A stretch of DNA of 64,000 nt from Massilia sp. Leaf139 (GTDB lineage Bacteria > Pseudomonadota > Gammaproteobacteria > Burkholderiales > Burkholderiaceae_D), in contig NZ_LMOJ01000022.1 of the NCBI RefSeq assembly GCF_001424165.1, positions 273,882-337,881 on the forward strand, given 5' to 3'. The notes below the pieces were generated by a model, which was given only the letters and a program-made list of their open reading frames with translations, ran no database searches and had not been told where the DNA came from. A program made the translations under genes and the position numbers. This document shows, in pieces, positions 40,652 to 52,356 of the stretch. The stretch's first letter is position 1; every line of letters starts with the position of its first letter.

Positions 40652-41260
40652 TTAACGGCCCATCTGAATGTCGAACTTCCATGACGCGAGCCGCATCACA
40701 CTGATGGACAGGGCGCTCGTCCACAACGCGAAATCGTGCGACGCATTCGTGTACAGCCCCAGCAGCAGGAACATCCAGTTCCCGAGGAAGGCGCACAGCG
40801 CGTAGGGCTTGCCATCCCTGAACACCATCGGCACTTCGTTGCAGACGATGTCGCGCAGCACGCCGCCGAAGATCCCCGTGATCACGCCCATCATCGAGGC
40901 GATAAACAGCGGCATGTTGGCGTCCAGCGCCGCCGAGGTGCCGGCGATCGAGAACAGGCCCAGGCCGACGGCGTCGGCGATCACGATCAGGCGTTCGGAA
41001 ACGATGTGGCGCAGGGTGCGGATAAGGGGAGAGGCGATCAGTGCCAGCACGAAGATGGCGATCGCGTATTCCTGGTGGGTGACCCAGAACAGCGGCCGGC
41101 GATCCAGCAGGATGTCGCGCAGGGTGCCGCCGCCGAAGGCAGCGATGAAGGCGACCGTGAACACCCCCACCAGATCCATGCGCTTGCGGCGCGCTTCGAT
41201 GAAGCCGGAAAACGCGCCGACCAGGATCGCCATGATTTCGATGAACTTGATGAGGGTCAT
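40652..41260 (-). CDS. TRIC-channel/UPF0126 family membrane protein
   Basis: 202 aa with seven predicted membrane segments formed by two tandem repeats. Each carries the family glycine motif: FGGGTLRDILLDRRPLFW (about 42-60) and FGGVLRDIVCNEVP (about 128-141). Bacterial and archaeal TRIC homologues form trimeric potassium-selective channels, with each subunit holding its own pore. The physiological role in bacteria is not well defined. Convergent with glnB across a REPIN. Confidence 0.92.
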   Translation of the reverse strand: MTLIKFIEIMAILVGAFSGFIEARRKRMDLVGVFTVAFIAAFGGGTLRDILLDRRPLFWVTHQEYAIAIFVLALIASPLIRTLRHIVSERLIVIADAVGLGLFSIAGTSAALDANMPLFIASMMGVITGIFGGVLRDIVCNEVPMVFRDGKPYALCAFLGNWMFLLLGLYTNASHDFALWTSALSISVMRLASWKFDIQMGR

Positions 41261-41331
41261 GCAGCGGACTATTCAGTTGGCATGTTGCTAGCCTAACATG
41301 CCGCAGAGTCCAGTGGCGATTGGTGCGTATT

Positions 41332-41359
41332 GTAGGGTGGGCTCTCGAGTCCACCCTAC
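41332..41359. repeat. REP hairpin with GTAG/CTAC at both feet
   Basis: GTAGGGTGGGCTC and GAGTCCACCCTAC form a 28-bp imperfect palindrome. It sits between the phytochrome stop and the upstream side of the TRIC gene, 5 bp before the phytochrome stop codon. Confidence 0.7.
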
Positions 41360-41364
41360 GCGAA

Positions 41365-43581
41365 TCAGGTCGGGCCGGCCCGCTCCATCTCCGCCAGCGG
41401 CAGGCGTACGCTGAACACCACCTGCCCACCTTCATGCCGATACGCGATCTCGCCCTCGTGCTCGCGCACGATGGTAGCGACGATATACAGTCCCAGCCCC
41501 ATGCCGCTGCGGTTGAGCGGGTTGTGCAGCGAACTGCGCTTGAACGGGTTGAACAGGTTGGCGGCCAGGTCCTCGGCGATCGGGGCGCCGTTGTTGGCCA
41601 CTTCCAGCGTGGCCCAGCCCGGCTCGGACTTCAGTGCGACACGGATCGGATGGCCGACCTGGCCGTGGTGGCGCGCGTTGCTCAGCAAGTTCGACAACAC
41701 CTGCGACATGCGCCCGGCATCGGCGCGCACCATGGTGACGCCGGGATTGACATACTCGTAGCGGATGGTCGGATAGGCCAGACGCATCTCGTCGACCATG
41801 TCGTCGACCAGCACGCCCAGGTCGAGCGGTTCGAGCAGCATGCCCAGGCCCAGGCCGCCGTCGATGCGGCTCATGTCGAGCACTTGCCCGATCAGGCGCT
41901 GCATGCGGTTGCTCGAGGACTGGATGCGCTTGCCCAGGGTCGGCTGGTTGCCGCCGCCGCTGCCGCGTTCGAGCAGGGTGCCGGCCATGTTGATCGAATT
42001 GAGCGGGTCGCGCAGGTCGTGGCCGAGCATGGCCAGCAACTGGGCGCGGGTGGACTCGGTCTGGGCACGGCGCGCGTTCGAGGCGCGCAGCAGTTCCGAC
42101 AGCATCAGGCGCGCATTGGCCAGCACCGCCGGCTCCCACGGATGCGCCAGGCCCAGCACGGTTTCGTGCCAGGCATCGAAGGAGCCGCGCGGGGTCAGGC
42201 GCGCGCCCAGCGGGCCGTAGCCGATCGACTTTTCCGGGCGTCCGGCCCAGGACACGTGCTCGATCTGTTCGGTACGCAGCAGCAGGCACCAGCCGCCGCC
42301 GGGCGGATCGAAGGGCAGGCCGAGCAGGCCGACCCATTTGCCGAGCAGAGGCTGGCTCTCCTGCGGCCACTCCTTCACGTCCTGGCGCACCAGCATCTCG
42401 GTGGCGTCGGCCGGCAGCGCATGGGCGATGGTTTCGGCGACGTCGCGCTCGATCGGCCCATGCTGCAACACCTTGCCGTTGTGCAGGCAGACCATGGCCT
42501 GGGCGCCGGTGGCCTCGAGCAGGGCGTCGGCGTGGCGGGCCAGGGCGTCGAGCGGCTCCTCGTCGACCAGCAGCGATTCGACCAGGTCGGTGCGCACGCG
42601 CGCGGCGCGTTCGACCAGTTCGGCATCCAGGCGCGCCTCGATGCTCTGCACCGTCGAGGCCAGCACCTGGGCCAGCACGTCGGCCGCCATGCGGATCGCA
42701 TAGGGCACGGCCTTCGGCGTCATGTGGTGGCAGGCGAGCAGGCCCCAGAGGCGCCCGTTGATCACGATCGAGACGCTCATCGAGGCCTGCACACCCATGT
42801 TCTGCAGGTATTCGACGTGGATCGGCGAGACGCTGCGCAGCACGCCGAAACTCATGTCCAGCGCCGGCGCGCCGCGCGCGCCCAGCAGCGGCACCGGCGC
42901 GTAGCCGATGTCGGCGATCATGCGCAGGGTGTTCAATACATACAGGCGGCGCGCCTGGGCCGGGATGTCGCCGGCCGGATAGCGTTGGCCGCGAAAGGCC
43001 GGCAGATCCTCGCGCCGCGCTTCGGCGACGACGTCGCCGCTGTCGTCCGGACGGAAACGGTAGGCCATGACGCGGTCGAAACCGGTGAACTCGCGTACCT
43101 GGCGCACGGCGGACTCCAGCAGCGCGTCGATGCTGCGCTGGCGCCGCACACGCTCGATCGAGCTGTGCGCCTTGACCGCGAACAGCGCGACCTCGTCGGC
43201 CGGCACCATGCGCGTTTCGAATTCGGCGACGATGCGTCCGGCAGTGGCGTGCACGATCGCGTCATAGTCGCGGCCGTCGAGTGCCACCGCCGCCATCGCG
43301 GGCGGGCATTCGCCCTCGGTCAGCGCGCCGGCGCACTCGGCGATCAGCTCGAGACTGGCGGCCGGGAGCGGCAGTTCGGCATAGGGGCGGCCCAGCTGCA
43401 GGACGGGAAGGAGGGAGGCGGGCGCGTTCGTGCTCCAGCCTTCAAGCCGGCCTTCACCGTCCATGAAGAGCAGGAAGCCGTGCGGCTGGATCGATCCGGG
43501 GGTATGAATCGGCTCATCGGCGCAGGATGCCAGGTCGACCTGGCTGGGGGCGGGCATCGGCTCGGCCGGAACTGGATTCAA
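41365..43581 (-). CDS. bphP: bacteriophytochrome sensor histidine kinase
   Basis: 738 aa. The PAS domain has Cys20 in DLASCADEPIHTPGSIQPHG, the usual biliverdin attachment site. GAF holds RYPAGDIPAQARRLY, the chromophore-binding motif with the invariant Asp, plus the conserved ACHHMTP. PHY follows (about 330-500), then a His kinase with His521 in LGHDLRDPLNS, the N-box LSNLLSNARHH and G-box GMGLGLYI. It should sense red/far-red light through phosphotransfer. No response regulator or haem oxygenase gene is adjacent, so the partner and biliverdin source lie elsewhere. Confidence 0.95.
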   Translation of the reverse strand: MNPVPAEPMPAPSQVDLASCADEPIHTPGSIQPHGFLLFMDGEGRLEGWSTNAPASLLPVLQLGRPYAELPLPAASLELIAECAGALTEGECPPAMAAVALDGRDYDAIVHATAGRIVAEFETRMVPADEVALFAVKAHSSIERVRRQRSIDALLESAVRQVREFTGFDRVMAYRFRPDDSGDVVAEARREDLPAFRGQRYPAGDIPAQARRLYVLNTLRMIADIGYAPVPLLGARGAPALDMSFGVLRSVSPIHVEYLQNMGVQASMSVSIVINGRLWGLLACHHMTPKAVPYAIRMAADVLAQVLASTVQSIEARLDAELVERAARVRTDLVESLLVDEEPLDALARHADALLEATGAQAMVCLHNGKVLQHGPIERDVAETIAHALPADATEMLVRQDVKEWPQESQPLLGKWVGLLGLPFDPPGGGWCLLLRTEQIEHVSWAGRPEKSIGYGPLGARLTPRGSFDAWHETVLGLAHPWEPAVLANARLMLSELLRASNARRAQTESTRAQLLAMLGHDLRDPLNSINMAGTLLERGSGGGNQPTLGKRIQSSSNRMQRLIGQVLDMSRIDGGLGLGMLLEPLDLGVLVDDMVDEMRLAYPTIRYEYVNPGVTMVRADAGRMSQVLSNLLSNARHHGQVGHPIRVALKSEPGWATLEVANNGAPIAEDLAANLFNPFKRSSLHNPLNRSGMGLGLYIVATIVREHEGEIAYRHEGGQVVFSVRLPLAEMERAGPT

Positions 43582-43678
43582 AGAATGTCCTTATGAAAGT
43601 AACCACGGCACGCAGCCACGCCGAATTCTACAACGCACCCTTGCATTTACGGCGCGCTAGTTGGTTGTCAACAACAGA

Positions 43679-44347
43679 TTACCGGTCGAGCGCGGGTTTC
43701 AGCAGCACGACCAGGGCGCCATGGCCGCCATCGGCACGGTTGGCCACGCAGAATGCGACGACCTCGTCCAGCTGCACCAGCCAGCTGTGCACGACCGAGC
43801 GCAGTACCGGTTCGCCGTTGGGCGAGCCATAGCCGACGCCGTGGATGATGCGCACGCAGCGCACCCCGCGCCGTACCGAACGCCGCACGAAATCGCCGAC
43901 CTGGCCGCGCGCGATATCGCGCGTCATGCCGTGCAGGTCGAGCTCGTCCTGCACGGGCCAGTGGCGCTTGCGCAGCTTCTTGACGACGTCGGGCCCGACG
44001 CCGTCCTTGGCGTAGCTGAGGGTCGGATCGTCGTCGAGCAGGCCGTCGACGTCGAACATGTCGGACAGCGACTGCTGCAGCACCAGGGCGTCATCCTCTT
44101 CTTGCGACAGGACGCGGCGCTGCGGCTGCTCGCGCAGCAGCGCTTCCTGCACCGGGCGGTAGACGTAGCGGTTCGACTCGGGCATCTTCTTGACGCCGTC
44201 CATGGCGCTACGGAACTCGATCGCCCGCTCGCGCGCGATGCGCTCGCGTTTCTCGCGTTCGGCCGCTTCGATGGCGCGCACGCGTGCGTCTTCCTGGAGC
44301 TGGTCGCGCAAGCCCTTCAGATCGGCAAAGTCCTTCATGCCCGCCAT
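43679..44347 (-). CDS. Smr/MutS2-type endonuclease domain protein
   Basis: 222 aa. The N-terminus is a highly charged helix (LKGLRDQLQEDARVRAIEAA and following Glu/Arg run). A C-terminal Smr domain (about 135-222) has LDLHGMTRD and the IIHGVGYGS motif. The family acts as nickase or RNA endonuclease (SmrA/SmrB), and SmrB rescues collided ribosomes. The sequence fits the proteobacterial SmrA-like single-domain form. It lies 16 bp after trxB ends and is co-directional, so they may share a transcript. Confidence 0.9.
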   Translation of the reverse strand: MAGMKDFADLKGLRDQLQEDARVRAIEAAEREKRERIARERAIEFRSAMDGVKKMPESNRYVYRPVQEALLREQPQRRVLSQEEDDALVLQQSLSDMFDVDGLLDDDPTLSYAKDGVGPDVVKKLRKRHWPVQDELDLHGMTRDIARGQVGDFVRRSVRRGVRCVRIIHGVGYGSPNGEPVLRSVVHSWLVQLDEVVAFCVANRADGGHGALVVLLKPALDR

Positions 44348-44363
44348 CGTGTTTCTGCTTCCT

Positions 44364-45410
<1,047 letters not shown>

Positions 45411-45513
45411 TTATAGACGATGATGCGCACGAGCATGAATGACGGGCCGTCCGGCAATATATGCCTTAGAATGGCTGGATTCCGCCAAAGCGAACAGATC
45501 AGCATCCAGCAGC

Positions 45514-48027
45514 ATGAGCAAGAAGAGTCCCGCCCAACCCCCGATTCCACCCCGTCATCCGTCCCCGCGATCGCCGATGCCGCGCCGTCTCGCCCGTCTC
45601 CTGCTGGAGGCGCGCTGGATCGCCATGGCCGTCGTGTTCCTGTACTTCGTGCTGATTCTGCTGAGCTACAACAAGGCCGATCCGGGCTGGTCGCACGAAA
45701 ACGTGGTGCCCGTGATTACCAACCTGGGCGGCAAGGCCGGCGCCTGGCTGGCTGACCTGCTGCTGTATATCTTCGGCTTTTCCGCCTGGTGGTGGGGCGC
45801 GCTCTTCCTGCGCGCCGTCTGGCGCGGCTGGCGCCGCCTGACCAACAAGCTGCCGACGCCCGCGGAACCGGAACACCAGGACGAATTCATCGTCCGCTGG
45901 ATCGGCTTCGCCCTGATGTTCGCCGGCAGCGTCGGCCTCGAGTACCTGCGCATGTGGTCCTGGGATGTGGAACTGCCGCGCGCCCCGGGCGGCGTGCTGG
46001 GCCAGCTGCTGGGCCACTCCTCGCAGGTCGCTTTCGGTTTCACCGGCGCGACCCTGCTGCTCCTGCTGCTGTTCGGCCTGGGCTTTTCGCTGTTCTTCCA
46101 GGTCTCCTGGCTGGCCGTGGCCGAGCGCATCGGCGAACTGTTCGAGCGCACCATGGACTGGTTCCGCCTGCGCGTGGAAGACCGCGAAGACCGGCGCCAG
46201 GGCGAAGCCGCGGCCGTGCAGCGCGACGAAGCCGTCGTGAGCGAACGGGCCAAGCACCTCGACAAGCCGGCGCCGCCGCTGCGGACGCCGGCGCGCGCCG
46301 AGCCGCAGTTCGATGACGGCGATGAGCCCGCTTCGATACCTGCCCACGTGCCGGCGCCGGTGCGCGTCGCGCCTTCGCTGGCCGCGCCGGCGCCAGGCAC
46401 GTCCATCGCCACCGCCGCCCAGACTGTGCCTGCCGAACCTGCCCCGATCCGGGTCGAACCGCAGATGATGTCGGTGCCGAAGGGCGAGCGCGCCGTCAAG
46501 GAGCAGCAGACGCCGCTCTTCCGCGACCTGCCGGGCGACTCGCCGCTGCCGCCGCTGTCGCTGCTGGACGAACCGCCGCCGGTGCAGGAAACCGTGGCCG
46601 TCGACACCCTCGAATTCACCAGCCGTCTGATCGAGAAGAAGTTGTCCGACTTCGGCGTCGAAGCGAAAGTCGTGGCCGCCTTCCCGGGCCCGGTCGTCAC
46701 CCGCTACGAAATCGAGCCGGCCACCGGCGTGAAGGGCAGCCAGATCGTCAACCTGGCGCGCGACCTGGCGCGTTCGCTGTCGCTGACCTCGATCCGTGTC
46801 GTGGAAACCATCCCCGGCAAGAATTACATGGCGCTGGAACTGCCGAACCCGAAGCGCCAGATCGTGCGTCTGACGGAGATCGTCGGCTCGAAAGTCTATA
46901 ACGACAGCCCCTCGAACCTGACGGTCGCGCTGGGCAAGGACATCGCCGGCAAGCCGGTGGTGGCCGATCTGGCCAAGATGCCGCACCTGCTGGTGGCGGG
47001 TACCACCGGTTCCGGTAAGTCGGTCGGCATCAACGCGACGATCCTGTCGCTGCTCTACAAATCCGATCCGGCGGACGTGCGCCTGATCCTGATCGATCCG
47101 AAGATGCTGGAGATGTCGGTCTACGAAGGCATTCCGCACCTACTGGCGCCGGTCGTGACCGACATGCGCCAGGCCGGCCACGCGCTGAACTGGGCGGTGA
47201 ACGAGATGGAGCGCCGCTACAAGCTGATGTCGAAGCTCGGCGTGCGTAACCTGGCCGGCTACAACGCCAAGATCCTCGATGCCGCCAAGCGCGAGGAGCA
47301 CATCCCGAATCCGTTCTCGATCATGCCGGACAATCCCGAGCCGCTGGAAAAGCTGCCGACGATCGTCATCATCATCGATGAATTGGCCGACCTGATGATG
47401 GTGGTCGGTAAAAAGGTGGAAGAGCTGATCGCCCGCATCGCGCAAAAGGCGCGTGCGGCCGGCATCCACTTGATCCTGGCGACCCAGCGTCCGTCGGTGG
47501 ACGTGATTACGGGCCTGATCAAGGCGAACATCCCGACCCGCATCGCGTTCCAGGTGAGCTCGAAGATCGACTCGCGCACCATTCTCGACCAGATGGGCGC
47601 AGAGGCGCTGCTGGGCATGGGCGACATGCTCTACATGCCGCCGGGTACCGGCCTGCCGGTGCGCGTGCACGGCGCGTTTGTCTCGGACGACGAAGTGCAT
47701 CGAGTTGTAAAACATCTTCAGTCGCTGGGCGAGCCGAATTACATTGAAGGCATCCTGGAAGGCGGCACGCTGGAAGAGGGTGGCGCCAGCGCCGGCGGCG
47801 AAACGGCAGGCGAATGCGGCGGCGAGTCCGACGCCATGTACGACCAGGCCGTGGCCGTGGTGCTGAAGAACCGCCGCGCCTCGATCTCGCTCGTGCAGCG
47901 CCACCTGCGCATCGGCTACAACCGCGCCGCGCGCCTGCTCGAACAGATGGAGCAAAGCGGCGTCGTCTCGCCGATGCAAAGCAACGGCAACCGCGACATC
48001 CTCGTGCCGGCCACCCAGGCGGAGTAA
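45514..48027 (+). CDS. ftsK: DNA translocase FtsK
   Basis: 837 aa from ATG 45514 (MSKKSPA); an upstream in-frame ATG at 45439 is less likely. Four membrane spans lie in the first ~200 residues, followed by a Pro/Ala-rich linker (about 230-380). The motor has Walker A GTTGSGKS (496-503) and Walker [14 protein letters not shown]. The C-terminal gamma winged helix ([29 protein letters not shown]) reads KOPS-like sites and activates XerCD at dif. It pumps chromosome termini through the division septum. Confidence 0.97.
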   Translation: MSKKSPAQPPIPPRHPSPRSPMPRRLARLLLEARWIAMAVVFLYFVLILLSYNKADPGWSHENVVPVITNLGGKAGAWLADLLLYIFGFSAWWWGALFLRAVWRGWRRLTNKLPTPAEPEHQDEFIVRWIGFALMFAGSVGLEYLRMWSWDVELPRAPGGVLGQLLGHSSQVAFGFTGATLLLLLLFGLGFSLFFQVSWLAVAERIGELFERTMDWFRLRVEDREDRRQGEAAAVQRDEAVVSERAKHLDKPAPPLRTPARAEPQFDDGDEPASIPAHVPAPVRVAPSLAAPAPGTSIATAAQTVPAEPAPIRVEPQMMSVPKGERAVKEQQTPLFRDLPGDSPLPPLSLLDEPPPVQETVAVDTLEFTSRLIEKKLSDFGVEAKVVAAFPGPVVTRYEIEPATGVKGSQIVNLARDLARSLSLTSIRVVETIPGKNYMALELPNPKRQIVRLTEIVGSKVYNDSPSNLTVALGKDIAGKPVVADLAKMPHLLVAGTTGSGKSVGINATILSLLYKSDPADVRLILIDPKMLEMSVYEGIPHLLAPVVTDMRQAGHALNWAVNEMERRYKLMSKLGVRNLAGYNAKILDAAKREEHIPNPFSIMPDNPEPLEKLPTIVIIIDELADLMMVVGKKVEELIARIAQKARAAGIHLILATQRPSVDVITGLIKANIPTRIAFQVSSKIDSRTILDQMGAEALLGMGDMLYMPPGTGLPVRVHGAFVSDDEVHRVVKHLQSLGEPNYIEGILEGGTLEEGGASAGGETAGECGGESDAMYDQAVAVVLKNRRASISLVQRHLRIGYNRAARLLEQMEQSGVVSPMQSNGNRDILVPATQAE

Positions 48028-48080
48028 ATGGTTTTCGGTGCGGTTGTTGGCTTCCGCACCGACCGATTCCGCCGCGTAAC

Positions 48081-48106
48081 GTAGGGTGGGCTCCTGAGCC
48101 CACGCG
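48081..48106. repeat. single REP hairpin after ftsK
   Basis: GTAG followed by GGTGGGCTC-CT-GAGCCCACG, a hairpin with a GTAG foot. It lies 54 bp after the ftsK stop and 40 bp before lolA, in the orientation of the left-hand REP units elsewhere. Confidence 0.65.
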
Positions 48107-48145
48107 TTACGTGCGCATGCACACCGCACACTGAAAAGGATCCCA

Positions 48146-48775
48146 ATGATCGCTAAGAACAAAATCGCCCTGATCGCTACCCTGACCCTGGCCCTGTCCG
48201 GCACCGCCCACGCGACCGCCCTCGACCAGTTCAAATCCTTCGTCGCCACCACCAAGTCGGCCAAGGGCGAATTCACCCAGCAACAGCAACGCAAGTCCCA
48301 GACCGGCAAGATCTCCCCGGTTTCCAGCGGCAGCTTCGTCTTCGCCCGTCCCGGCAAGTTCATCTGGAACTACACCAAGCCCTACGACCAGCTGCTGCAG
48401 GCCGACGGCGACTCGCTCTACATCTACGACAAGGATCTGAACCAGGTCACCGTCAAGAAGCTCGGCAACGCCCTCGGCTCTTCGCCGGCCGCCATCCTGT
48501 TCGGCAGCAACGACCTGGAAAAGAACTTCACCCTTTCGGAAGCGGGCACCCGCGACGGCCTCGAATGGCTGAACGCCGTCCCGAAGGCGAAGGACACGAC
48601 CTTCGAACAGATCAGCATCGGCCTGAAGAACGGCACGCCCGAAGCGATGGAACTGAAGGACACCTTCGGCCAGACCTCGGTGCTGAAGTTCACCAGCTTC
48701 CAGCGCAACCCGGCGCTGGGCGCGCAGCAGTTCAAGTTCGAGATGCCGAAGGGCGCCGAGGTCAACAACCAGTAA
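48146..48775 (+). CDS. lolA: outer-membrane lipoprotein carrier protein LolA
   Basis: 209 aa with signal peptide (cleavage after AHA, residue 24). The mature protein is the half-barrel LolA fold; [20 protein letters not shown] and [21 protein letters not shown] are diagnostic. It accepts lipoproteins from LolCDE and passes them to LolB at the outer membrane. AAAAGGATCCCA precedes the ATG. The ftsK-lolA-rarA-serS order is common in betaproteobacteria, so the location supports the call. Confidence 0.96.
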   Translation: MIAKNKIALIATLTLALSGTAHATALDQFKSFVATTKSAKGEFTQQQQRKSQTGKISPVSSGSFVFARPGKFIWNYTKPYDQLLQADGDSLYIYDKDLNQVTVKKLGNALGSSPAAILFGSNDLEKNFTLSEAGTRDGLEWLNAVPKAKDTTFEQISIGLKNGTPEAMELKDTFGQTSVLKFTSFQRNPALGAQQFKFEMPKGAEVNNQ

Positions 48776-48913
48776 ACATTTGTTTATAAGGTTAAAACAA
48801 TTGTTTGTGACGGGCCGCGTGTGCATTCGCGGGGCACGGGCGCATCGGCTACACTAGCCGCATGCATAACTTTTTGCTCATCGTCCCGATCCCATGCGTT
48901 GCCGGAGGCCGCC

Positions 48914-50218
48914 ATGGATGACCTGTTCAAGAACGAACCGGCCGCCCCGCTGGCCGAAGCCCTGCGCCCGCGCACCATCGACGAAGTCATCGGCCAGAGC
49001 CACCTGCTCGGCCCGGGCAAGCCGCTGAACCTGGTCTTCAAATCGGGCAAGCCGCACTCGATGATCCTGTGGGGGCCGCCCGGCGTCGGCAAGACCACGC
49101 TGGCGCGCCTGACGGCCTATGCCTTCGACTGCGAGTTCATCGCCTTGTCGGCCGTGCTGTCGGGCGTGAAGGACATCCGCGCCTCGGTCGAACAGGCCGA
49201 GCAGTACCTGGCGCGCGGCAAGCACACGATCCTGTTCATCGACGAGATCCACCGCTTTAACAAATCGCAGCAGGACGCCTTGCTGCCCTTCGTCGAGTCG
49301 GGACTGGTCACGCTGATCGGCGCCACCACCGAGAACCCCTCGTTCGAGGTCAACTCGGCGCTGCTGTCGCGCTCGCAGGTGTATGTGCTGAAAGCCCTGA
49401 GCGACGACGAGATGCGCCAATTGCTGGCGCGCGCGCAGCAGCGCGTGCTGGCGCACCTGAAGTTCGACGAGATCGCGATTTCCACCCTGATCGGCTATGC
49501 CGACGGCGACGCGCGCCGCTTCCTGAATCTGCTCGAGCAGACCAAGACTTCGGCCGAGACGAGCGGCATCACGACGATCACCGGCGAGTTCGTCGACAAC
49601 GCGCTGACCCTGAATTCGCGCCGCTTCGACAAGGGCGGCGACAATTTCTACGACCAGATCTCGGCCCTGCACAAGTCGGTGCGCGGCTCGCATCCGGACG
49701 CGGCCCTGTACTGGCTGTGCCGCATGCTCGATGGCGGGGCGGATGCCAAATACCTGTCGCGCCGGATCGTGCGCATGGCCTGGGAAGACATCGGCCTGGC
49801 CGACCCGCGCGCGCTGCAGATCGCCAACGACGCCGCGACCACCTACGAGCGTCTCGGCTCCCCGGAAGGCGAGCTGGCCCTCGGCCAGGCCGTCGTCTAC
49901 CTGGCGGTTGCGGCCAAGAGCAATGCCGGCTACAACGCCTTCAATGCGGCCATGGCCTTTGTCCGCAAGGACAAGTCGCGCGAAGTGCCGGTGCACTTGC
50001 GTAACGCGCCGACCAAGCTGATGAAGGAACTCGGCTACGGCCACGAATACCGCTACGCCCACGACGAGCCGAACGCCTATGCGGCCGGCGAAACCTACCT
50101 GCCCGAGGGCATGCCGGAACCGCGCTGGTACCAGCCGGTGCCGCGCGGGGTGGAGGCGAAAGTGGCGGAAAAACTGGCCTTCCTGCGCCAACTGGACGAG
50201 GATGCGGGAACCTCATAA
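48914..50218 (+). CDS. rarA: replication-associated recombination protein A (RarA/MgsA AAA+ ATPase)
   Basis: 434 aa from ATG 48914, after GGAGGCCGCC; the upstream extension lacks a ribosome site. It is an AAA+ ATPase related to clamp loaders and Holliday-junction helicase RuvB. The Walker A is GPPGVGKT (54-61), Walker B is FIDEIHRF near 108-115 and sensor [10 protein letters not shown] follows. The C-terminal oligomerisation region has [15 protein letters not shown]. RarA acts at stalled replication forks. Standard length. Confidence 0.97.
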   Translation: MDDLFKNEPAAPLAEALRPRTIDEVIGQSHLLGPGKPLNLVFKSGKPHSMILWGPPGVGKTTLARLTAYAFDCEFIALSAVLSGVKDIRASVEQAEQYLARGKHTILFIDEIHRFNKSQQDALLPFVESGLVTLIGATTENPSFEVNSALLSRSQVYVLKALSDDEMRQLLARAQQRVLAHLKFDEIAISTLIGYADGDARRFLNLLEQTKTSAETSGITTITGEFVDNALTLNSRRFDKGGDNFYDQISALHKSVRGSHPDAALYWLCRMLDGGADAKYLSRRIVRMAWEDIGLADPRALQIANDAATTYERLGSPEGELALGQAVVYLAVAAKSNAGYNAFNAAMAFVRKDKSREVPVHLRNAPTKLMKELGYGHEYRYAHDEPNAYAAGETYLPEGMPEPRWYQPVPRGVEAKVAEKLAFLRQLDEDAGTS

Positions 50219-50264
50219 TCCGCGCCTCAAGAAACGCTGCCTCCTTGGTACAATTGCAGATTAG

Positions 50265-51611
<1,347 letters not shown>

Positions 51612-51654
51612 GCGCACACCGCAAATAGCTCTTCCGTTTTGCCCGGAGGCTGGC

Positions 51655-51694
51655 TATAATGTTGGTCTCTTGCAGCGACCGCAACACCGATTTA
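51655..51694 (+). promoter_or_regulatory. promoter and leader of tRNA-Ser copy 1
   Basis: GCTATAATG holds a consensus -10 box; the -35 region is weak. The leader then has CTCTTGCAGCGACC and ATTTA just before the tRNA. The same -10 block and the same leader recur before copy 2, with different bases in between. Confidence 0.6.
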
Positions 51695-51765
51695 GGAGAG
51701 GTGGCAGAGTGGTCGAATGTACCTGACTCGAAATCAGGCGTACGTTAAATCGTACCGTGGGTTCG
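51695..51765 (+). tRNA. tRNA-Ser(CGA)-like gene, 3' end missing (copy 1)
   Basis: Acceptor 5' strand GGAGAGG, D-arm, anticodon arm CCTGA-CTCGAAA-TCAGG with anticodon CGA, and the long variable arm (GCGTACG/CGTACC) are intact. The T-arm stops at GTGGGTTCG. The bases expected next (about AATCCCAC, then the acceptor 3' strand CCTCTCC and CCA) are absent; instead a terminator hairpin starts. Without a 3' acceptor strand it could not be charged. So it reads as a truncated tRNA gene or pseudogene, unless the sequence itself has an error. Confidence 0.6.
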
Positions 51766-51787
51766 CTCCCAAACGGGAGCCCTTTTT
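51765..51787 (+). terminator. terminator fused to tRNA-Ser copy 1
   Basis: GCTCCC (51765-51770) pairs with GGGAGC (51775-51780) around AAAC, followed by CC and five T. It begins exactly where the T-arm sequence breaks off. Confidence 0.75.
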
Positions 51788-51809
51788 CATTTCGAGACGG
51801 TTGTGCACC

Positions 51810-51943
51810 GTAGGGTGGGCATGCCCACGCGTACGAGCCCTCGTGCGCCGCACAGCACATAAGCACCACGAAATGCGAGCATGGAGATGTTGGCAAATGG
51901 TGCGTGACGCATCGGCACGTACGCGTGGGCATGCCCACCCTAC
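51810..51943. repeat. REP doublet (REPIN) between the two tRNA-Ser copies
   Basis: It begins with GTAGGGTGGGCATGCCCAC at 51810 and ends with GTGGGCATGCCCACCCTAC at 51943. Both ends also share GCGTACG/CGTACGC. The 134-bp element sits in the gap between the two tRNA copies. Confidence 0.8.
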
Positions 51944-51958
51944 ATCATTCCCTTGCGC

Positions 51959-52015
51959 ACCATCGGATCGCTCGCTATAATGCGAGCCTCTTGCAGCGAC
52001 CGCAACACCGATTTA
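51959..52015 (+). promoter_or_regulatory. promoter and leader of tRNA-Ser copy 2
   Basis: A TTGCGC -35-like box, 17 bp, then TATAAT inside GCTATAATG. The leader from CTCTTGCAG to ATTTA is the same as in copy 1. The direct repeat of leader plus tRNA fragment is 98 bp with no mismatch (51667-51764 and 51988-52085). Confidence 0.65.
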
Positions 52016-52085
52016 GGAGAGGTGGCAGAGTGGTCGAATGTACCTGACTCGAAATCAGGCGTACGTTAAATCGTACCGTGGGTTC
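52016..52085 (+). tRNA. tRNA-Ser(CGA)-like gene, T-arm and acceptor deleted (copy 2)
   Basis: Identical to copy 1 up to GTGGGTTC. Then comes CCGCCAATAAAT, which looks like the natural tail (CCGCCA) of a tRNA-Ser with about 15 bases of T-arm and acceptor strand removed. A perfect terminator follows. D-arm, anticodon CGA and the variable arm are intact, but there is no CCTCTCC to pair with GGAGAGG. It should not fold into a chargeable tRNA. Both copies break at the same spot in the T-loop. Confidence 0.6.
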
Positions 52086-52097
52086 CCGCCAATAAAT

Positions 52098-52127
52098 AAA
52101 AAAGGACTCCCTCGGGAGTCCTTTTTT
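52098..52127. terminator. bidirectional terminator after tRNA-Ser copy 2
   Basis: Six A, then GGACTCC-CTCG-GGAGTCC, then six T: a perfect symmetrical terminator that works on either strand. Confidence 0.93.
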
Positions 52128-52145
52128 ATTTGGTGGCGCAGAAGA

Positions 52146-52273
52146 GGGAAGCGCCTTCGCGCTTCCCGTGTGTCGCCAAGGCGGAAGATTCGAAGACTCG
52201 CGCTTGCAAGCGCGAGGGCGGCCCGCGGCACGTGGGCGAATCCCACCCGCCGTACTCTGCTCCCGCAGGGAGC
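52146..52273. other. four consecutive hairpins upstream of HAD gene
   Basis: Four perfect inverted repeats follow each other: GGGAAGCGC-CTTC-GCGCTTCCC (52146-52167), a 20-bp palindrome starting CTCGCGCTTG (52197-52216), GTGGG-CGAAT-CCCAC (52232-52246) and GCTCCC-GCA-GGGAGC (52259-52273). The third looks like a tRNA T-arm without its first two loop bases. No coding region fits. It may be a structured leader, a small RNA or decayed tRNA/terminator sequence. Confidence 0.45.
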
Positions 52274-52356
52274 CATTTCGCCGGCCAGGCGGGCGGCCGA
52301 TGCGGCGCGCAGAGCCGTGCTAACATGCAGCCGCTCACTCAGCGTTAAACGACCCC

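Noticed and set aside
41320..43596. A 758-codon plus-strand frame opposite the phytochrome gene
   Set aside because: Antisense shadow of a clear sensor kinase; no start site and no domain pattern.
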